Source of the DNA: Lunularia cruciata
Lineage: Eukaryota > Streptophyta > Marchantiopsida > Lunulariales > Lunulariaceae
Direction: 5' to 3'
Assembly: GCA_948567375.1 (NCBI GenBank)
Contig: OX419762.1
Coordinates: 46,667,034-46,731,033 of the forward strand
DNA: 64,000 nucleotides
Part shown: piece after piece, positions 1 through 10,562 of the stretch
Layout: every line of letters begins with the position of its first letter
Position numbering within the stretch: position 1 is the stretch's first letter
Notes under the pieces: generated by a model
What the model saw: only the letters and a program-made list of their open reading frames with translations
What the model was told of the DNA's origin: nothing
Database searches by the model: none
Program-made: the position numbers and the translations under genes

Positions 1-79
1 TGTTGTAGCAGGAATTTCCAAATGAGTTACATCCCATTGCCTTTGTGTCTTTCTGACTAAACATCACAAAAATGAATTA

Positions 80-1830
80 CTTTGCTAAAGATCAAGAACA
101 ACTAGCAATAATATATACCACCAAGGTATGGAGGCATTATCTCTTGGAAAAACAAGTGATCATGCAAACCGATCACAAACCCTTGTTTCAAACATTATGT
201 TTGGAGCACATGAAGAGTCAACATCTAGGAGGAACAACTATAGCTATTTGACCTCAAAATTGAGTACAAACCTAGAAGGTTCCATGTCATCCTTGATACC
301 CTATCACAACAATCTAATTTGAAGTCTCTTCCTCTCATCATGATAGCAATCATCACAATAGTGTGATTACTCACAAGTCCAAATCAAGTTTAGGATAACT
401 GTACAACAAGACTATTTCTTTCAAATGGTACAAGGTTATCTTGAAGCACATGATAAGGAATTGAACACCTTCTCTTTTGAGAAAAGGCTTCTATTATGTG
501 AGAATTGAATCTATGTTCCAACCAAGGGTGATCTAAGACTTATGGACCTTCAAGAAGCCCATGAATTACCAATCACTAGTCACATGGGTGTAAACAAGAT
601 CTTGGGTACCCTACAACGCCAATGGTGGTGACCCAACATGGCATGAGATGTTCAAGTGTTTGTTTGATCTTGTGAGAGTTGCCAATGCAACAAGGCCAGC
701 GACCAAAAACTAAGTGGACTCCTCCAACCACTTCTCATCCCATCACCTTGATAGGAATACATGAGCTTAGATCTCATCATATCCTTGCACACAATAAAGC
801 AACGTCACACAACAATCATGGTGTTTGTTGATAATTTTAGCAATAAAATCCATTTTGCATCTATCTTTGATATAGTGGATGCTCCAATATTGGCCCAGAT
901 CTACTTTGATAATTTTTTCAAGCATCATTGGATGCCTCACATATTCATCTTTGACCATGATCCTTGATTCACCAAAAACATTTTGCAAGCATTCTTCTAG
1001 CTACTTGACACTAAGCTTGCTTTGTCCATAGCCTATCATCCTCAAATTGATAAACAAACCAAGCATAAAAATCACACCTTGGAGGATATGCTTCATACCT
1101 TTATCAACATTCACCATACCAACTAGGATGAATATCTTGCAATTGTTAAGTTTACCTACAATAATTTTAAATTGGTAACCATTGGATCTTCTTCCTTCTT
1201 CATTAATTTTGGCCAAGACCCACTTGTTCCATATTCTCTCCTTTCCTCTCCTCCATCTCATGTCCTTCATACTTCCACCTTCTTGACCACAATATCCCAA
1301 TCCCTAAAACAAGCCAAATCTCATATCCTTGTTGCTCAAAATTCTCATAAACAACATGCAGACCAACATTGCCATGGTCTTACCTTTCAACTCGATGATA
1401 AGGTCATGCTTTCTTCTAGTGCATATCACTCCCACTTGATACTCAATTTGTAAACTTGCTCCTAATTGGATAGGTCTATTTAATGTCATCCAAATCATTT
1501 CTCATATTGCTTATCAACTTGTCTTGCCTTGTCATATGTGAATTCATCTATCTTGTATATTTCCAAGTTGAAACATTTTTTTTCTAATCCGTCTTCCTTT
1601 TCCTTGTGTCCAACCTCCTCTTCCTCCTTCCATCCCTATCAACTATCATGAGTATGAAGTTGATTGTATCCTTGTATATTGCAACATTCAATGTGGCCAC
1701 CAACAACATATGGAGTACAAAGTCCCTTGGAAAGAGTGTCCCCTTCACAATGCCACTTGGGAGTCTCTTTCTCATCTCCAAAATGCAAAAATGGCCATCT
1801 AGGAGTTTGAAGTTTCCATGGTGACAAGGA
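80..1830 (+). pseudogene. Element 1 pol remnant: RNase H, integrase, chromodomain
   Basis: This is the C-terminal part of a Ty3/gypsy polyprotein, broken by many stops and frameshifts. About 128-230 reads as the RNase H end (TDHKPL motif). About 560-640 keeps the integrase zinc-finger piece (SHMGVNKILGTLQRQWW). About 760-1170 is the integrase core, with VFVDNFSNK near the first Asp, IFDHDP at the second, and a YHPQIDKQT segment in place of the usual YHPQTDGQTE near the catalytic Glu. About 1660-1825 matches a chromodomain (EYKVPWKECP then ATWESLSHLQNA). In known chromoviruses the chromodomain steers integration towards marked chromatin. No part could give a working protein. Confidence 0.8.
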
Positions 1831-1840
1831 CGTCACCAAC

Positions 1841-1856
1841 TGGTAGGAGGAGAATA
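1841..1856 (+). promoter_or_regulatory. Polypurine tract of element 1
   Basis: A purine-rich stretch (GGTAGGAGGAGAATA) sits directly before the TGTAACAA start of the LTR and just after the chromodomain remnant. This is where a gypsy element primes plus-strand DNA synthesis. It fixes the LTR start at 1857. Confidence 0.6.
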
Positions 1857-2108
1857 TGTAACAATATGGAGGTTACTGATGAGCTAGTCAAGATTAATGA
1901 AGTAGCAAATAGGCCAAAGTAGCCAAGAATTATAAAAAAATTCTAGAAGCATTTAGGAAGCTACTTGATACCTTCCAAGTATTGGATAATGTGCATGCCA
2001 AGTGGTGACTTCTATGAAGAAGCTTCTTGGGAACCTTCCAATCTAGCTTAGCTTATATGCCAAGTAGGTGGCTTTGGAAGGCAGCTTCTTGGGAAGCTTC
2101 CTAATTAG
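1857..2108 (+). repeat. Element 1 3' LTR, first part
   Basis: The LTR starts TGTAACAA. It contains several AAGCTTCTTGGGAA-type imperfect palindromes that recur in the second part (8568-8827). It stops at the insertion point of element 2. Confidence 0.75.
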
Positions 2109-2690
2109 TGTAATACTCCGAGGACAACAAAAGAGAGAAAACACAGATTGCACACTCAAACAATCGATGCCCAAGGGAGCACCTTCTCTTTATTATATAG
2201 ACAAAGAGGATCTCTTCCAAGGAAGCTCCACCATAGGATTAGGGATACAGATAGGTGACATGTCAGCAAGCTCCACCCTTGGATTACTTATTTAGATGGG
2301 TGACATGTCTGGTCTAGGTCCTATCTGGTTGGTCAAACAAGCTTTGACTAGAAGGAATCTTTTAGGGAATCTTCATGTAGGAATCTCAAAATCACGTAAA
2401 GTACCATTGGAAAGCTCTTGACAAGACAAAGTAGGGGGGAAGCAAGGCCAGACTTTCCTCCATTAGGGGGGGGGGATATTTGCACATTTTCGAGGCCTAA
2501 TTCATCCGTTTAGGCCTCCGAAATTGCCTTCAAAGATTTCAGGCATATTTTGGTTACTACTCTATTAGTAAAACTACTCTTTTGGTGATACTTCTATCTT
2601 ATCTATTTTGACCATCATGTATAACATCATTCTAGATGTTACCAAACCGAATTTCACATCTAGATCATATGGCTAGCTCTTGGTATATAG
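2109..2690 (-). repeat. Element 2 3' LTR
   Basis: This copy of about 582 bp matches 7828-8567 but lacks the 156-bp internal duplication seen there. Its inner end (tggtatata) has diverged from the tggtattaca of the other copy. It is followed by the complement of a purine tract at about 2690-2705. Confidence 0.9.
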
Positions 2691-2702
2691 ACCTCCCTCC
2701 TT

Positions 2703-2957
2703 TTAAGACGCAACGTCCTCGTTGTGCAATTGTTGCTCAAATGCTTGCACCAACACCGGTGCATGTGCCAAATTGGCAGCGGGCTCCCAGGTTGCTTCAT
2801 AGAGGGGGTAACCTTTCCATTGTACTAGATAGTCCATCCGTGGGTAGCGAGTACCACGCATGCGTTTTTGGAGAATCTGCTCCACTTCATATTCCTCTAT
2901 GCCATCAATGAGTGTCAGACAAGGTCGAATGTCTAGTGTGGAATGACCCTGGCCTGA
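2703..2957 (-). pseudogene. Element 2 C-terminal chromodomain
   Basis: The open part 2885-2703 reads as a chromodomain: MDYLVQWKGYPLYEATWEP followed by NLAHAPVLVQAFEQQ. Chromoviruses carry this domain at the end of integrase, where it helps choose the insertion site. It is linked to the integrase frame by a short decayed segment. It ends a few bases before the purine tract and 3' LTR. Confidence 0.85.
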
Positions 2958-4247
2958 TTAGGGGGCATATCTGTGTAGTAGTGAGACATGGAACACTGGA
3001 TGGATCTTCATGTGTGGTGGTAGCTCAAGGTGATAGGCCACAGCGCTGATGCGAAGAAGAATCAAGAGAGGCCCAATAAAACAAGGTCTGAGCTTACGAG
3101 GTCCAACTAATGTGAGGTTGGTTGTCAATAGCCACACTTGATCCCCAACATTGAACTCCATGTGCCGAAGGTGTGCATCAACATATTGCTTCTGTCGATT
3201 TTGCACAATCTGTAATCTGTGCTTGGCGCTCACCACACCTTGTTGGATTCTAGAAACAAATGTGTTGACTGCATCGACCTTGGTAGCCACTGGATGGATC
3301 TTCATCAAGCTTGAAGGTATGAAGGGATGCTCACCATACATGAGGAAGAATGGAGTGACCTGGGTGGATGCATTCACTGAATTGTTGTAAGCGAATTCCA
3401 CCAACGGGAGTAGGGTGTCCCACCTCTCTTGCTCTTCTAAGGTGAAGCCGCATAACATGTCTTCAATCGTGCGCTTAGCCCGCTCTATTTGGCCATCTAT
3501 TTGTGGGTGGTAAGCTGTGGACATGGCAAACTTGGTTTTGAAGAAACCAAAGAGTGTTCACCAAAACAAACTGGTGAATTGGGTGCCTCTATTGGTGATG
3601 AGTACTCTAGACAAGCCATGGTGAGCAAAGACTGCATCTAAGTATAATTGAGCTAGTTGTGGAGCGGTCACCTCCTTGGTGGTAGGGCATACATGAATCA
3701 TTTTGCTGAGCTGGTCCACAAAGACCACAATGGAGTCAAACCCTGAGGTGGTCTTGGGTAATTCACAAATGAGATCCATACTCACTTGTTCCCAACATTG
3801 GGTAGGAGTGGGAAGAGGTTGAAGGAGCCCTACAAGAGCTTGATTAGAAGCTTTGTTCTGTTGACAAAGTAGGCAGCTACGCACATAGCCCATCACGTCG
3901 TTGCTCATCTTGGGCCAATAGTAATGGCGCTTGACTACATCCAAGGTCTTGTCCACTCCAACATGAGCTGCAATGGCCGAATCATGACATTCCGCTAGAA
4001 TGGTGGTGCGTAATTTTGGGACATTTGGGATCCATAATTTGCCACCCCGAAAGGTGAGTCCTTGGGTGCTGGTGATACCTTTGGATGATTGTGCTTCTAC
4101 AATCTGTGGATCAGTTTTTGTAGCAGCCAGAATCTCTTGCCAGAATTCAAGGTTAATCTTAACCTCTGCCACAAAGTTATTGGCCATTGGCATGCGGGTG
4201 AATGCATCTGCAAGTTGCTTCTTACCTTCCACGTAGGTGATTGTCAT
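2958..4247 (-). pseudogene. Element 2 integrase remnant
   Basis: Two long open stretches (4247-3558 and 3524-2958) hold the integrase. The N-terminal zinc finger reads AHVGVDKTLDVVKRHYYW then CLLCQQNK. The core has MDLICELPKT and VVFVDQLSKM (first Asp), then VLITNRGTQFTS in place of SDRG, so the second Asp is replaced by Asn. YHPQIDGQIER follows in place of YHPQTDGQTE(R/V). The C-terminal segment runs to HPVFHVSLL. With a stop near 3556 and altered active-site residues it is inactive. Confidence 0.85.
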
Positions 4248-4670
4248 GTTGAAGCGTTGTTGCCACTCTGCCCACCAAATTTGGTGACGAGATAGATCCT
4301 TCTGCGTCTCGAGGTAGACTAGAGGTTTGTGGTCTATCTCTACTACAAATGCCTTCTTGCCCAGGTAGTGCTTCCAATGCTTGGTTGCTAGAACGATGGC
4401 CAGCTCTTCTCATTTTTTGGTGTGCTAGTTGCGCTCTGCCGATAACAACTTTTGAGAGAAATATGCAATTGGATGCCATCCGTCATGCCACTCTTGTTGT
4501 AGGACTGCTCCTATTGCTACGCCAGATGCATCTATAGCCAACTTGATTGGACGTTTTGGGTCATGCCACTTCAAGATTGGTGCATGTAGCAAGGCGGCCT
4601 TCAATTCTTGAAAGGCCAACTCTTGTGCAGTTCCCCATGTCCACTTCTTCCCCTTGCCAAGTAGTGCCAT
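4222..4670 (-). pseudogene. Element 2 RNase H remnant
   Basis: The stretch 4670-4425 begins after a stop and carries LAIDASGVAIGAVL, a typical start of a gypsy RNase H domain, then HPIAYFSQKLLSAERN. A further stop follows. The continuation in the same frame reads TKHWKHYLG and VVEIDHKPLVYL, the latter standing for the TDH(K/Q)PL motif. RNase H degrades the RNA strand after copying. Confidence 0.8.
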
Positions 4671-4679
4671 TAAAGGCTA

Positions 4680-6032
4680 TGCAACCTTGGAGAAGTCCTT
4701 GACAAATCTACAATAGAATCCCGTCAACCCCAAGAAGCTCTTAAGTTGAGTCTGATCTTCTGAGGCACTCCTTTTTTGAATGACCTCTATTTAATCTGTC
4801 AATACTTGAATGCCTTCTGCACTTACTCTATGCCCCAAGTAGTCTACTTCAGACTTGCCAAACTCACACTTTGAGATTTTGGGGTACAACTGATTCTGTC
4901 TTAGAATCTGGAGGACCTCTCATAGATGTTGTTTGTGTTCTGTCATCGTGCTATGGTATACTAAGATATCATCCAAGAAGACGATAACACACTTATCCAA
5001 GTATGGATGAAATATGTCATTCATTAGACTCATGAAAGTGGCAAGTGCATTGGTGAGGCCAAAAGGCATCACAAGATACTCAAAGTGGCCATACCTAGTT
5101 TGAAAGGCAGTTTTGTACACATCCTCCTTTGCAATTTGGATTTGATTGTAACCGCTCCGCAAGTCCAGTTTGGTGAAGTATCTCACTCCATGGAGTTGAT
5201 CAAACAGGTCATCCATGTGAGGTAAGGGGTATTTGTTCTTCACTATTTGCTGATTGAGATCCCGATAGTCAATGCACATGTGCATTGTACTATCCTTCTT
5301 CTTCACAAACAAGACAGGGGCCCTATATGGTGATACGCTGGGTTGGATGAACACTTTCTGCAGCATCTCTTCAATTTGAGTCTTACACTCCTCCAACTCA
5401 TGAGGTGATAGGCAATATGGGGCCTTACAAGGAGGCGTCTTCCCCGGAAGTGTCTCAATTTTGTGATCTACTTGCCTTTTTGGTGGTAATCCTGAAGGTA
5501 GATCATTGGGAAAGACATCTTGAAACTCATCTACCACATCCTTCAATTTCTCAAGAATTTTTCCATAGAGTTGTGCACTCTGGACTTCTCTTATTAGACC
5601 CATAAAACATCTATCGGTCTTACAGACAGTTGCCGTCCCTATGACATATAGAGGCAATTTCTGCCTGTGTGATTTTTCTTTAACCCCAATGATTGACCAT
5701 TGGTGGGTTCTCACTACTTTCTTCCTCCAATCCACCATAGGGTTATACTGCTCTATCCATGGCATGCCTAAAATTGCATCATAACGAGCTAGCTGTATCA
5801 TTTGCCACTCAATTGCTTCCTGATATTCTCCTATAGAGAGGGTTACCCGTCTAGGTAATGCTTCAATCCTCTCTGTTTGCCCATTTGGTAACTCTACTTC
5901 TTCACTTCCATCTCTCTCTAGATCCATTCCCAATCTTATTACAACAGAGCAAGACAAGAAATTCTCTATTGCTCCCAAATCTATTAATACTCTCACTTGA
6001 TTACCTTCTAGGATTCCATTCACGACAATCAA
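4680..6032 (-). pseudogene. Element 2 protease and reverse transcriptase remnant
   Basis: A 370-codon open stretch (6032-4920) holds the aspartic protease and most of the RT. The protease site reads [13 protein letters not shown], with Leu where Ser or Thr is usual in D[ST]GA. A typical gypsy RT follows: [36 protein letters not shown] and the catalytic FLDDILVY. A stop falls at the fingers/palm end near 4918, and the frame continues with [10 protein letters not shown] and FLGLTGFYCRFVKDFS motifs down to 4680. The protein would cut gag-pol and copy the RNA to DNA. Confidence 0.85.
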
Positions 6033-6089
6033 TTATGAGGTTGCCTTTTGGGATCTTTGATTATTATTCTTCTTCCTTCCCTTGCTTCT

Positions 6090-7254
6090 CTGCTTCCTTA
6101 TTGAGCCAGTAAGGCCGCGAGGTACATTTACTGGCAATCTTTGTTTTCCAAAGTGATTTCCACCTCCTCTTCTTCAATGTGCTTCTCCATGTTGTTCAAA
6201 GATTGCCTGAACAAAGGCCGAGGGCCTCTAGGGAAACGAGTGCAACAATTGGTAGATATGTGCCCAATACGGCCACAATTGTAACAACGGTGATGTTCTC
6301 CTCGAGTCCCTTATCCTCGTGGGACTCCATCTCTTTGTTCTTCTACCCGTCCCCGCTCCCCTTGAAGCGGTCGTGCTCCTCGATCCCAAAATCAAAGGTT
6401 GCCCAATTCCATCGGTACTGGTCCACTCATGTGTGGCATTTCCGCCCAATAATGTTGAGGTGGAGCTACTCCTTCACCTCCACCTAATGCTCCTGCTATT
6501 CTCTATGCACAAGTAATGGCTTCAAATATTGTGTGAGGATTTTGCACCATGACTTCTTGGCAAATCCGCTCTTTCAACCCTCATTTGAAATTGTCAAGAG
6601 CCTCTGCTGGACTCATGTTGGTAATTGCAACTTGTGGATCCAGAAATGCCTCCACATACTCTTGTACGCTATTCTTTTGTCTCAATCTCCATAGTCGGGT
6701 TTGAGCCATTTGCACCGAATCCACCAATTTTTTCTTTTTGGAAATTTTTGGAAATTCTTCAACAGTCCTTCTTGCATTGTTGTCCATGTGACTTCCCTTC
6801 TCTCTGCCAGCATGGATCATTCCCAAGCATCATACCATGTGAGGACGTTATCGGTCAAGTACCCACATGCAAACATGCTTGTAGCATGCTCTGTGATCTC
6901 TGTTGAGAACAATCGGAAATATCAATTCATTCTTGAGATCCAATTTTCCACTACTCCCATCAAACGCTGCCCCTTGTAAGGCTCAATGTTGCAGGTCTTC
7001 TTCATTTGGAGTAGGAATGTGGCTTCATTGTTGATAGGGTTTGTAGGCACGGATGCCTCTCCAAGTACTTCAATCGCAGGTACTGGGTTTTGAGACTGCT
7101 CTTCTTCTTGCATGGCTTGATCGTTCCTGAGGATCTGCACTTGACTTTGTAATGTCTCTATGGTCATCTTAATCTCTCGAAATTCATTCAACATCCCTTG
7201 CATTCCTTGCACCAACTCTTGCAATTGCGGATCCATGGTTCTTGCGACACTCAA
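6090..7254 (-). pseudogene. Element 2 gag remnant
   Basis: This is the gag part of a gypsy polyprotein. It starts at a Met at 7254 (MSVARTMDPQLQELVQGMQG), followed by a helical N-terminal segment and the retrotransposon gag core. The core shows VENWISRM, then YFR...LTWYDAWEW in another frame, and a run to about 6600. Stops and frameshifts follow. The zinc-knuckle region near 6090-6330 is too decayed to place its cysteines. Gag would form the particle that packages element RNA; this copy cannot. Confidence 0.7.
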
Positions 7255-7269
7255 TTGCTAATGTTTACT

Positions 7270-7687
7270 TCAATACAAAGTCAATATAATCACTCTAGAA
7301 GGTGCACAAACTATTGGAACTACCATTGGGACCTCAGAAGCTATCACTCGTTGATAATACTTCTCACCAAAATTCCTAACCAAAAAATCTCTAAACATCA
7401 CTACATAACGGATTTCTACTTGAGTGTTGAAAGGGAGAGGATTTGGGACATTCATATCCATATTATCATAATAGAATGTAGAATGTCAAATCCCACTCTC
7501 TGTCATATATCACCATAGGTAGAATCACCGGGTTTGGTGAGTTCATCACTCTATCCATGAATTCTGCACCAAAGTGATAAACTAGCGATATGCTCATCTG
7601 CTCACGTTGGATGTACATAACCTTGATGTGGAATAGGTTTGAGAATGGAAAGCTAGGTACGGGAAATTGGCCTCCCGGTGCATCCAT
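7270..7687 (-). CDS. Two short leader ORFs of element 2 ahead of gag
   Basis: Two adjacent short ORFs lie between the primer site and gag: 7687-7466 (73 codons) and 7461-7270 (63 codons). The first contains HIKVMYIQREQM, later an FG, then PVILPMVIYD and FYIL near its end. The second has a similar spacing (VEIRYVVMFRDFLVRNFGE, then PMVVPIV), so it may be a second copy of the same small domain. A comparable ORF sits at the same place in element 5 (63459-63226). No known family was recognised. They may be a leader peptide, a gag N-terminal extension, or chance. Similarity was judged by eye only. Confidence 0.4.
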
Positions 7688-7808
7688 CCCATCCGCTCTC
7701 TAAAGTCCTTCCTAAGTCTAGCAACTACTCTATGTTCTCCACCTCAAATTACTCAGTTTTAGTAGTTTGTGCTATTCCAAGAGGGGTGATCCACTCTCTT
7801 GGACTAAA

Positions 7809-7826
7809 ACACTCACTCTGATACCA
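7809..7826 (-). promoter_or_regulatory. Primer binding site of element 2 (initiator tRNA-Met type)
   Basis: On the - strand, one base after the LTR end, the sequence reads TGGTATCAGAGTGAGTG. This is the standard primer site of many plant retrotransposons, complementary to the 3' end of initiator methionine tRNA. It confirms the - strand orientation. Confidence 0.9.
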
Positions 7827-7827
7827 T

Positions 7828-8567
7828 TGTAATACTCCGAGGACAAGAGAAGAGAGAAAACACAAATTGCACACTCAAACAATCGATGCCCAAGGGAGCA
7901 CCTACTCTTTATTATATAGACAAAGAGGATCTCCTCCAAGGAAGCTACACCCTTGGATTACTTACTTGGACACAGATAGGTGACATGTCAGCAAGCTCCA
8001 CCCTTGGATTACTTACTTGGATGGGTGACATGTCTAGTCTAGGTCCTATCTGGTTGGTCAAACAAGCTTTGACCGGAAGGAATCTTTTAGGGAATCTTCC
8101 TGTAGGAATCTCAGAATCACATAAGGTACCATTGGAAAGCTCTCAACAAGACAAAGCAAGGGGAGGGAAGGCCAGACTTTCCTCTATTGGGGGGAGGAAT
8201 TTGCACATTTTCAAGGCCTAATTCATCCGTTTAGGCCTCCGAAATTGCCTTCAAAGATTTCAAGCATATTTTGGTTCCTATTCTATTAGTAGAAGTCTCC
8301 TTTTGGTGATACCTCTTTCTGATCTGTTTATTCCATCATGTGTAACATCCTTCCAGATGTTACCAAACCAATTCTCACCTTTAAATCATATGTCTAGCTA
8401 TTGGTTCTAAGGTTCTCAAGTATATTTTGGTTTCTGCCCTATTAGTAGAAGTACTCTTTTGGTGATACTTCTTTCTTATCTATTTTGACCATCATGTATA
8501 ACATCATTCTAGATGTTACCAAACCAAATTTTACATCTAGGTCATAGGGCTAGCTCTTGGTATTACA
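7828..8567 (-). repeat. Element 2 5' LTR with internal tandem duplication
   Basis: This 740-bp LTR drives the - strand element. A TATA-like CTATATAATAA lies on the - strand near 7908-7920. Two tandem units (8271-8426 and 8427-8567) repeat the U3 end. Removing one gives the 582-bp length of the partner LTR. Confidence 0.9.
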
Positions 8568-8827
8568 GTTAGTTGAACTATCATGCCAAGTAGGCGGCTT
8601 CTAGAATGAAACTTCTTGAGAAGTTTCTTGGTTAGCTTGGCTTGCACTCTAAGAAGGCGGCTTTTAGGAAGCTTCTTGAGAAGCTTCTCAAGAACCTTGT
8701 ATGCTTCCTTATAAATACCAAAACATAAGTTTGTGCTAGGCATTCATAGTTTCCTTCACTCAAGAGTCTTTATGTGATCTTTCACTTTGATCTTCCATTT
8801 TCTTATTTCTCTCCTTGGTCTTTTACA
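8568..8827 (+). repeat. Element 1 3' LTR, second part
   Basis: This continues the split LTR. It shares the AAGCTTCTTGAGAAG-type palindromes of the first part, has a TATAAATA box at 8709-8716, and ends TTTTACA, complementary to the TGTAA start. Together the two parts make an LTR of about 510 bp. Confidence 0.75.
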
Positions 8828-8831
8828 ATAC

Positions 8832-9120
8832 CTCCCTATGTTGGAGAAGACTATAGTTGCTGGTCTTGAGCTATAGAAGATTGATGTAGAGAGATATCTA
8901 TTTCAAATCTAGACATCTCTAGGGAGTGGTTCTACATAGTACATTACATCTCAAGAGCTCATTGTCTAGATTCAGCCTAGTCTTTTCATTGATAGCTTTG
9001 AGGTGAGAGCTCAAGCCACTGTGACAATAGAAGATTCATATGATGTGCTAGTTGGTTGAGTAGTGTTAGACACATGGGTTTCAATATTGATTATTGGGAG
9101 AAGACATAGGGTAGGTTGGT
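8832..9120 (+). pseudogene. Copy A protease-region remnant
   Basis: This stretch aligns base by base with copy B 52445-52720, the region just after the aspartic-protease motif. The shared DNA includes the stretch equivalent to the copy B peptide DVLVGGAVLYPMGFNI, which resembles the C-terminal part of a retroviral-type protease. It has several stops. The part with the protease active site was displaced to the left by element 1. Confidence 0.6.
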
Positions 9121-9499
9121 AATTAGGTGAGGGATGGGTATGTTGCCTACTAGTGTGCTTAGTATTGGTAATCGTGGCTTACTATAGCTAGGGACCATGT
9201 CATCAATTTTAAATTTCAATGGTTTTATTACTTGACCCAATGACTTATTAGAAGAAAGCACTCATGCAGAGGATACTCTAGTACCAAAGGAGATCATTTG
9301 GATTTGGAGTATAAGTGAGATTTTTCCATCCACCTTGGATATTCCATTATAGAATTCCAAGGAGGCATTGCAATAGCATGAGGATCAATTGGGGCAGTAG
9401 GCTTAGAGTGGAGCCTTTTTACCATTAGGAGACCAATATGAGGATAAGGTTTTGGAGTCTATTACCTTGTCATCTTTAGATATTGCACCCATTTCTTGG

Positions 9500-10557
9500 C
9501 AATATCTAGTAGAGGGAGTATATCTATTGAAGTTGTTTGGTGCGATTAGCATTGGACAAGTTGAGGTACTACAAGAAAGTATGCATGTTTAGAGGCACTT
9601 GTATTTGGAGAAAGACTAGACTTTTAGGCAAGTCTCTCTATATCATGTGGCATACTTGGCTTATTGGTGTCTTGAGTTATTACCAATGTCATTACTCAAG
9701 GGTTACCAGACTATCCAATAGATAGTTCCTTGCTAGAGGTATATGATTTGGAATGACAAGGTCCTATTCATTTGGTGATTTTTAGATGGCCACGTTAAGG
9801 ATACACCAGTGCTAGCCAAGTTATGGTCCACAAGATGTCCGTTTTGGTGTGTTTTAGGAGATATTATGTATATTATGATATCTTCATGTTCAAAACTCCA
9901 TTTCTTTAGCCTACATTTTGGAGAACATCCCTTTGATGGATGATTCTTGAATGTGGATGGTGGCAAGTACACATCAAGTCTATTCTTAGATAGGACCTGC
10001 CATATTGTTGGATGTAGCCAAAGTGGGATCATGAGCTTATTGGTCTTTGTATTTGGTGGACAAACCTCTTACATAGAGAGGTTTTATAGTGTGCTTATAA
10101 TAAGATTTAGTGACTAGACCACCTTCCTATTGATGATATTTTGGATGTTGGGTGCCAATCTCATATGGTGGTAGTGACTAATAGGTCACATATGGTAGTG
10201 GTGAACCTTGTTGGATAGCTTAGAGCCACTTTACCCATACTTATGAGTTTCCCAAGATCCCATGCTTTTTGAGAAGGAGGTCTGGGATCTATTTAGGACT
10301 CATAGTTATAATATCTGATAGAGCATAACATAGATAAGAAGGAGAGGCAATGGGTTATAATTCTGGTATTACTATTATTACAATAGTGTTTGAGGCATCT
10401 AGGTGTCAGGTGTTAGGTCAAGGTATGGACCTAAACTCTTTGACCTACATTGTGAGCCTTGGCTTTGTAGAGAAGCATAAGATGCACTTGATAGGCATCA
10501 CCATTTGTACACTTGTGAGCTCTATGCCTATCAAGACAATTTAGGCACATGTTGGGG
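9500..10557 (+). pseudogene. Copy A C5 cytosine DNA methyltransferase remnant
   Basis: This aligns with the methyltransferase of copy B (53120-54070). Motif I reads VYLLKLFGAISIG at about 9518. The motif IV region near 9785-9805 has CGT where the catalytic Cys of the PCQ motif is expected. Motif VI, ENIP, is preserved at 9921-9932. The C-terminal motif reads VLGQGMDLNSLTYIVSLG at about 10410-10465 and is open to the insertion point. The enzyme would transfer a methyl group from S-adenosylmethionine to cytosine in DNA. Stops and the lost Cys make this copy inactive. Confidence 0.75.
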
Positions 10558-10562
10558 GTAAT
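10558..10562. repeat. Target site duplication gtaat, left copy
   Basis: The bases gtaat lie directly before the TGTGACAACC start of the insertion and are repeated at 14316-14320 after its CCACA end. Removing the insertion and one copy restores the sequence seen uninterrupted in copy B at 54168-54200. Confidence 0.9.

Larger units (their letters stand above)
2109..8567 (-). mobile_element. Element 2: chromovirus with both LTRs, nested in element 1's LTR
   Basis: A full-length Ty3/gypsy chromovirus on the - strand. Its 5' LTR is at 7828-8567, followed by a tRNA-Met-type primer site, leader ORFs, gag, protease, RT, RNase H, integrase, chromodomain, a purine tract and the 3' LTR at 2109-2690. 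Flanking bases are attag on the left and gttag on the right, a 5-bp target duplication with one change. LTR ends are TGTAATAC...GTATTACA. The coding part has many stops and shifts, but each domain remains recognisable, so the insertion is younger than element 1 and older than element 5. Confidence 0.92.
1..8827 (+). mobile_element. Element 1: decayed chromovirus (Ty3/gypsy), 5' end outside the window
   Basis: This is the 3' part of a chromodomain-bearing Ty3/gypsy LTR retrotransposon read on the + strand. RNase H, integrase and chromodomain remnants (1-1830) are followed by a purine tract (about 1841-1856) and an LTR that begins TGTAACAA at 1857. The LTR is interrupted at 2108/2109 by element 2 and resumes at 8568, ending TTTTACA at 8827. 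The DNA just after 8827 is homologous to the interior of copy B (near 52440), so element 1 itself landed inside copy A of the methyltransferase retrotransposon. Every reading frame is broken, so it is not autonomous. Confidence 0.85.
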
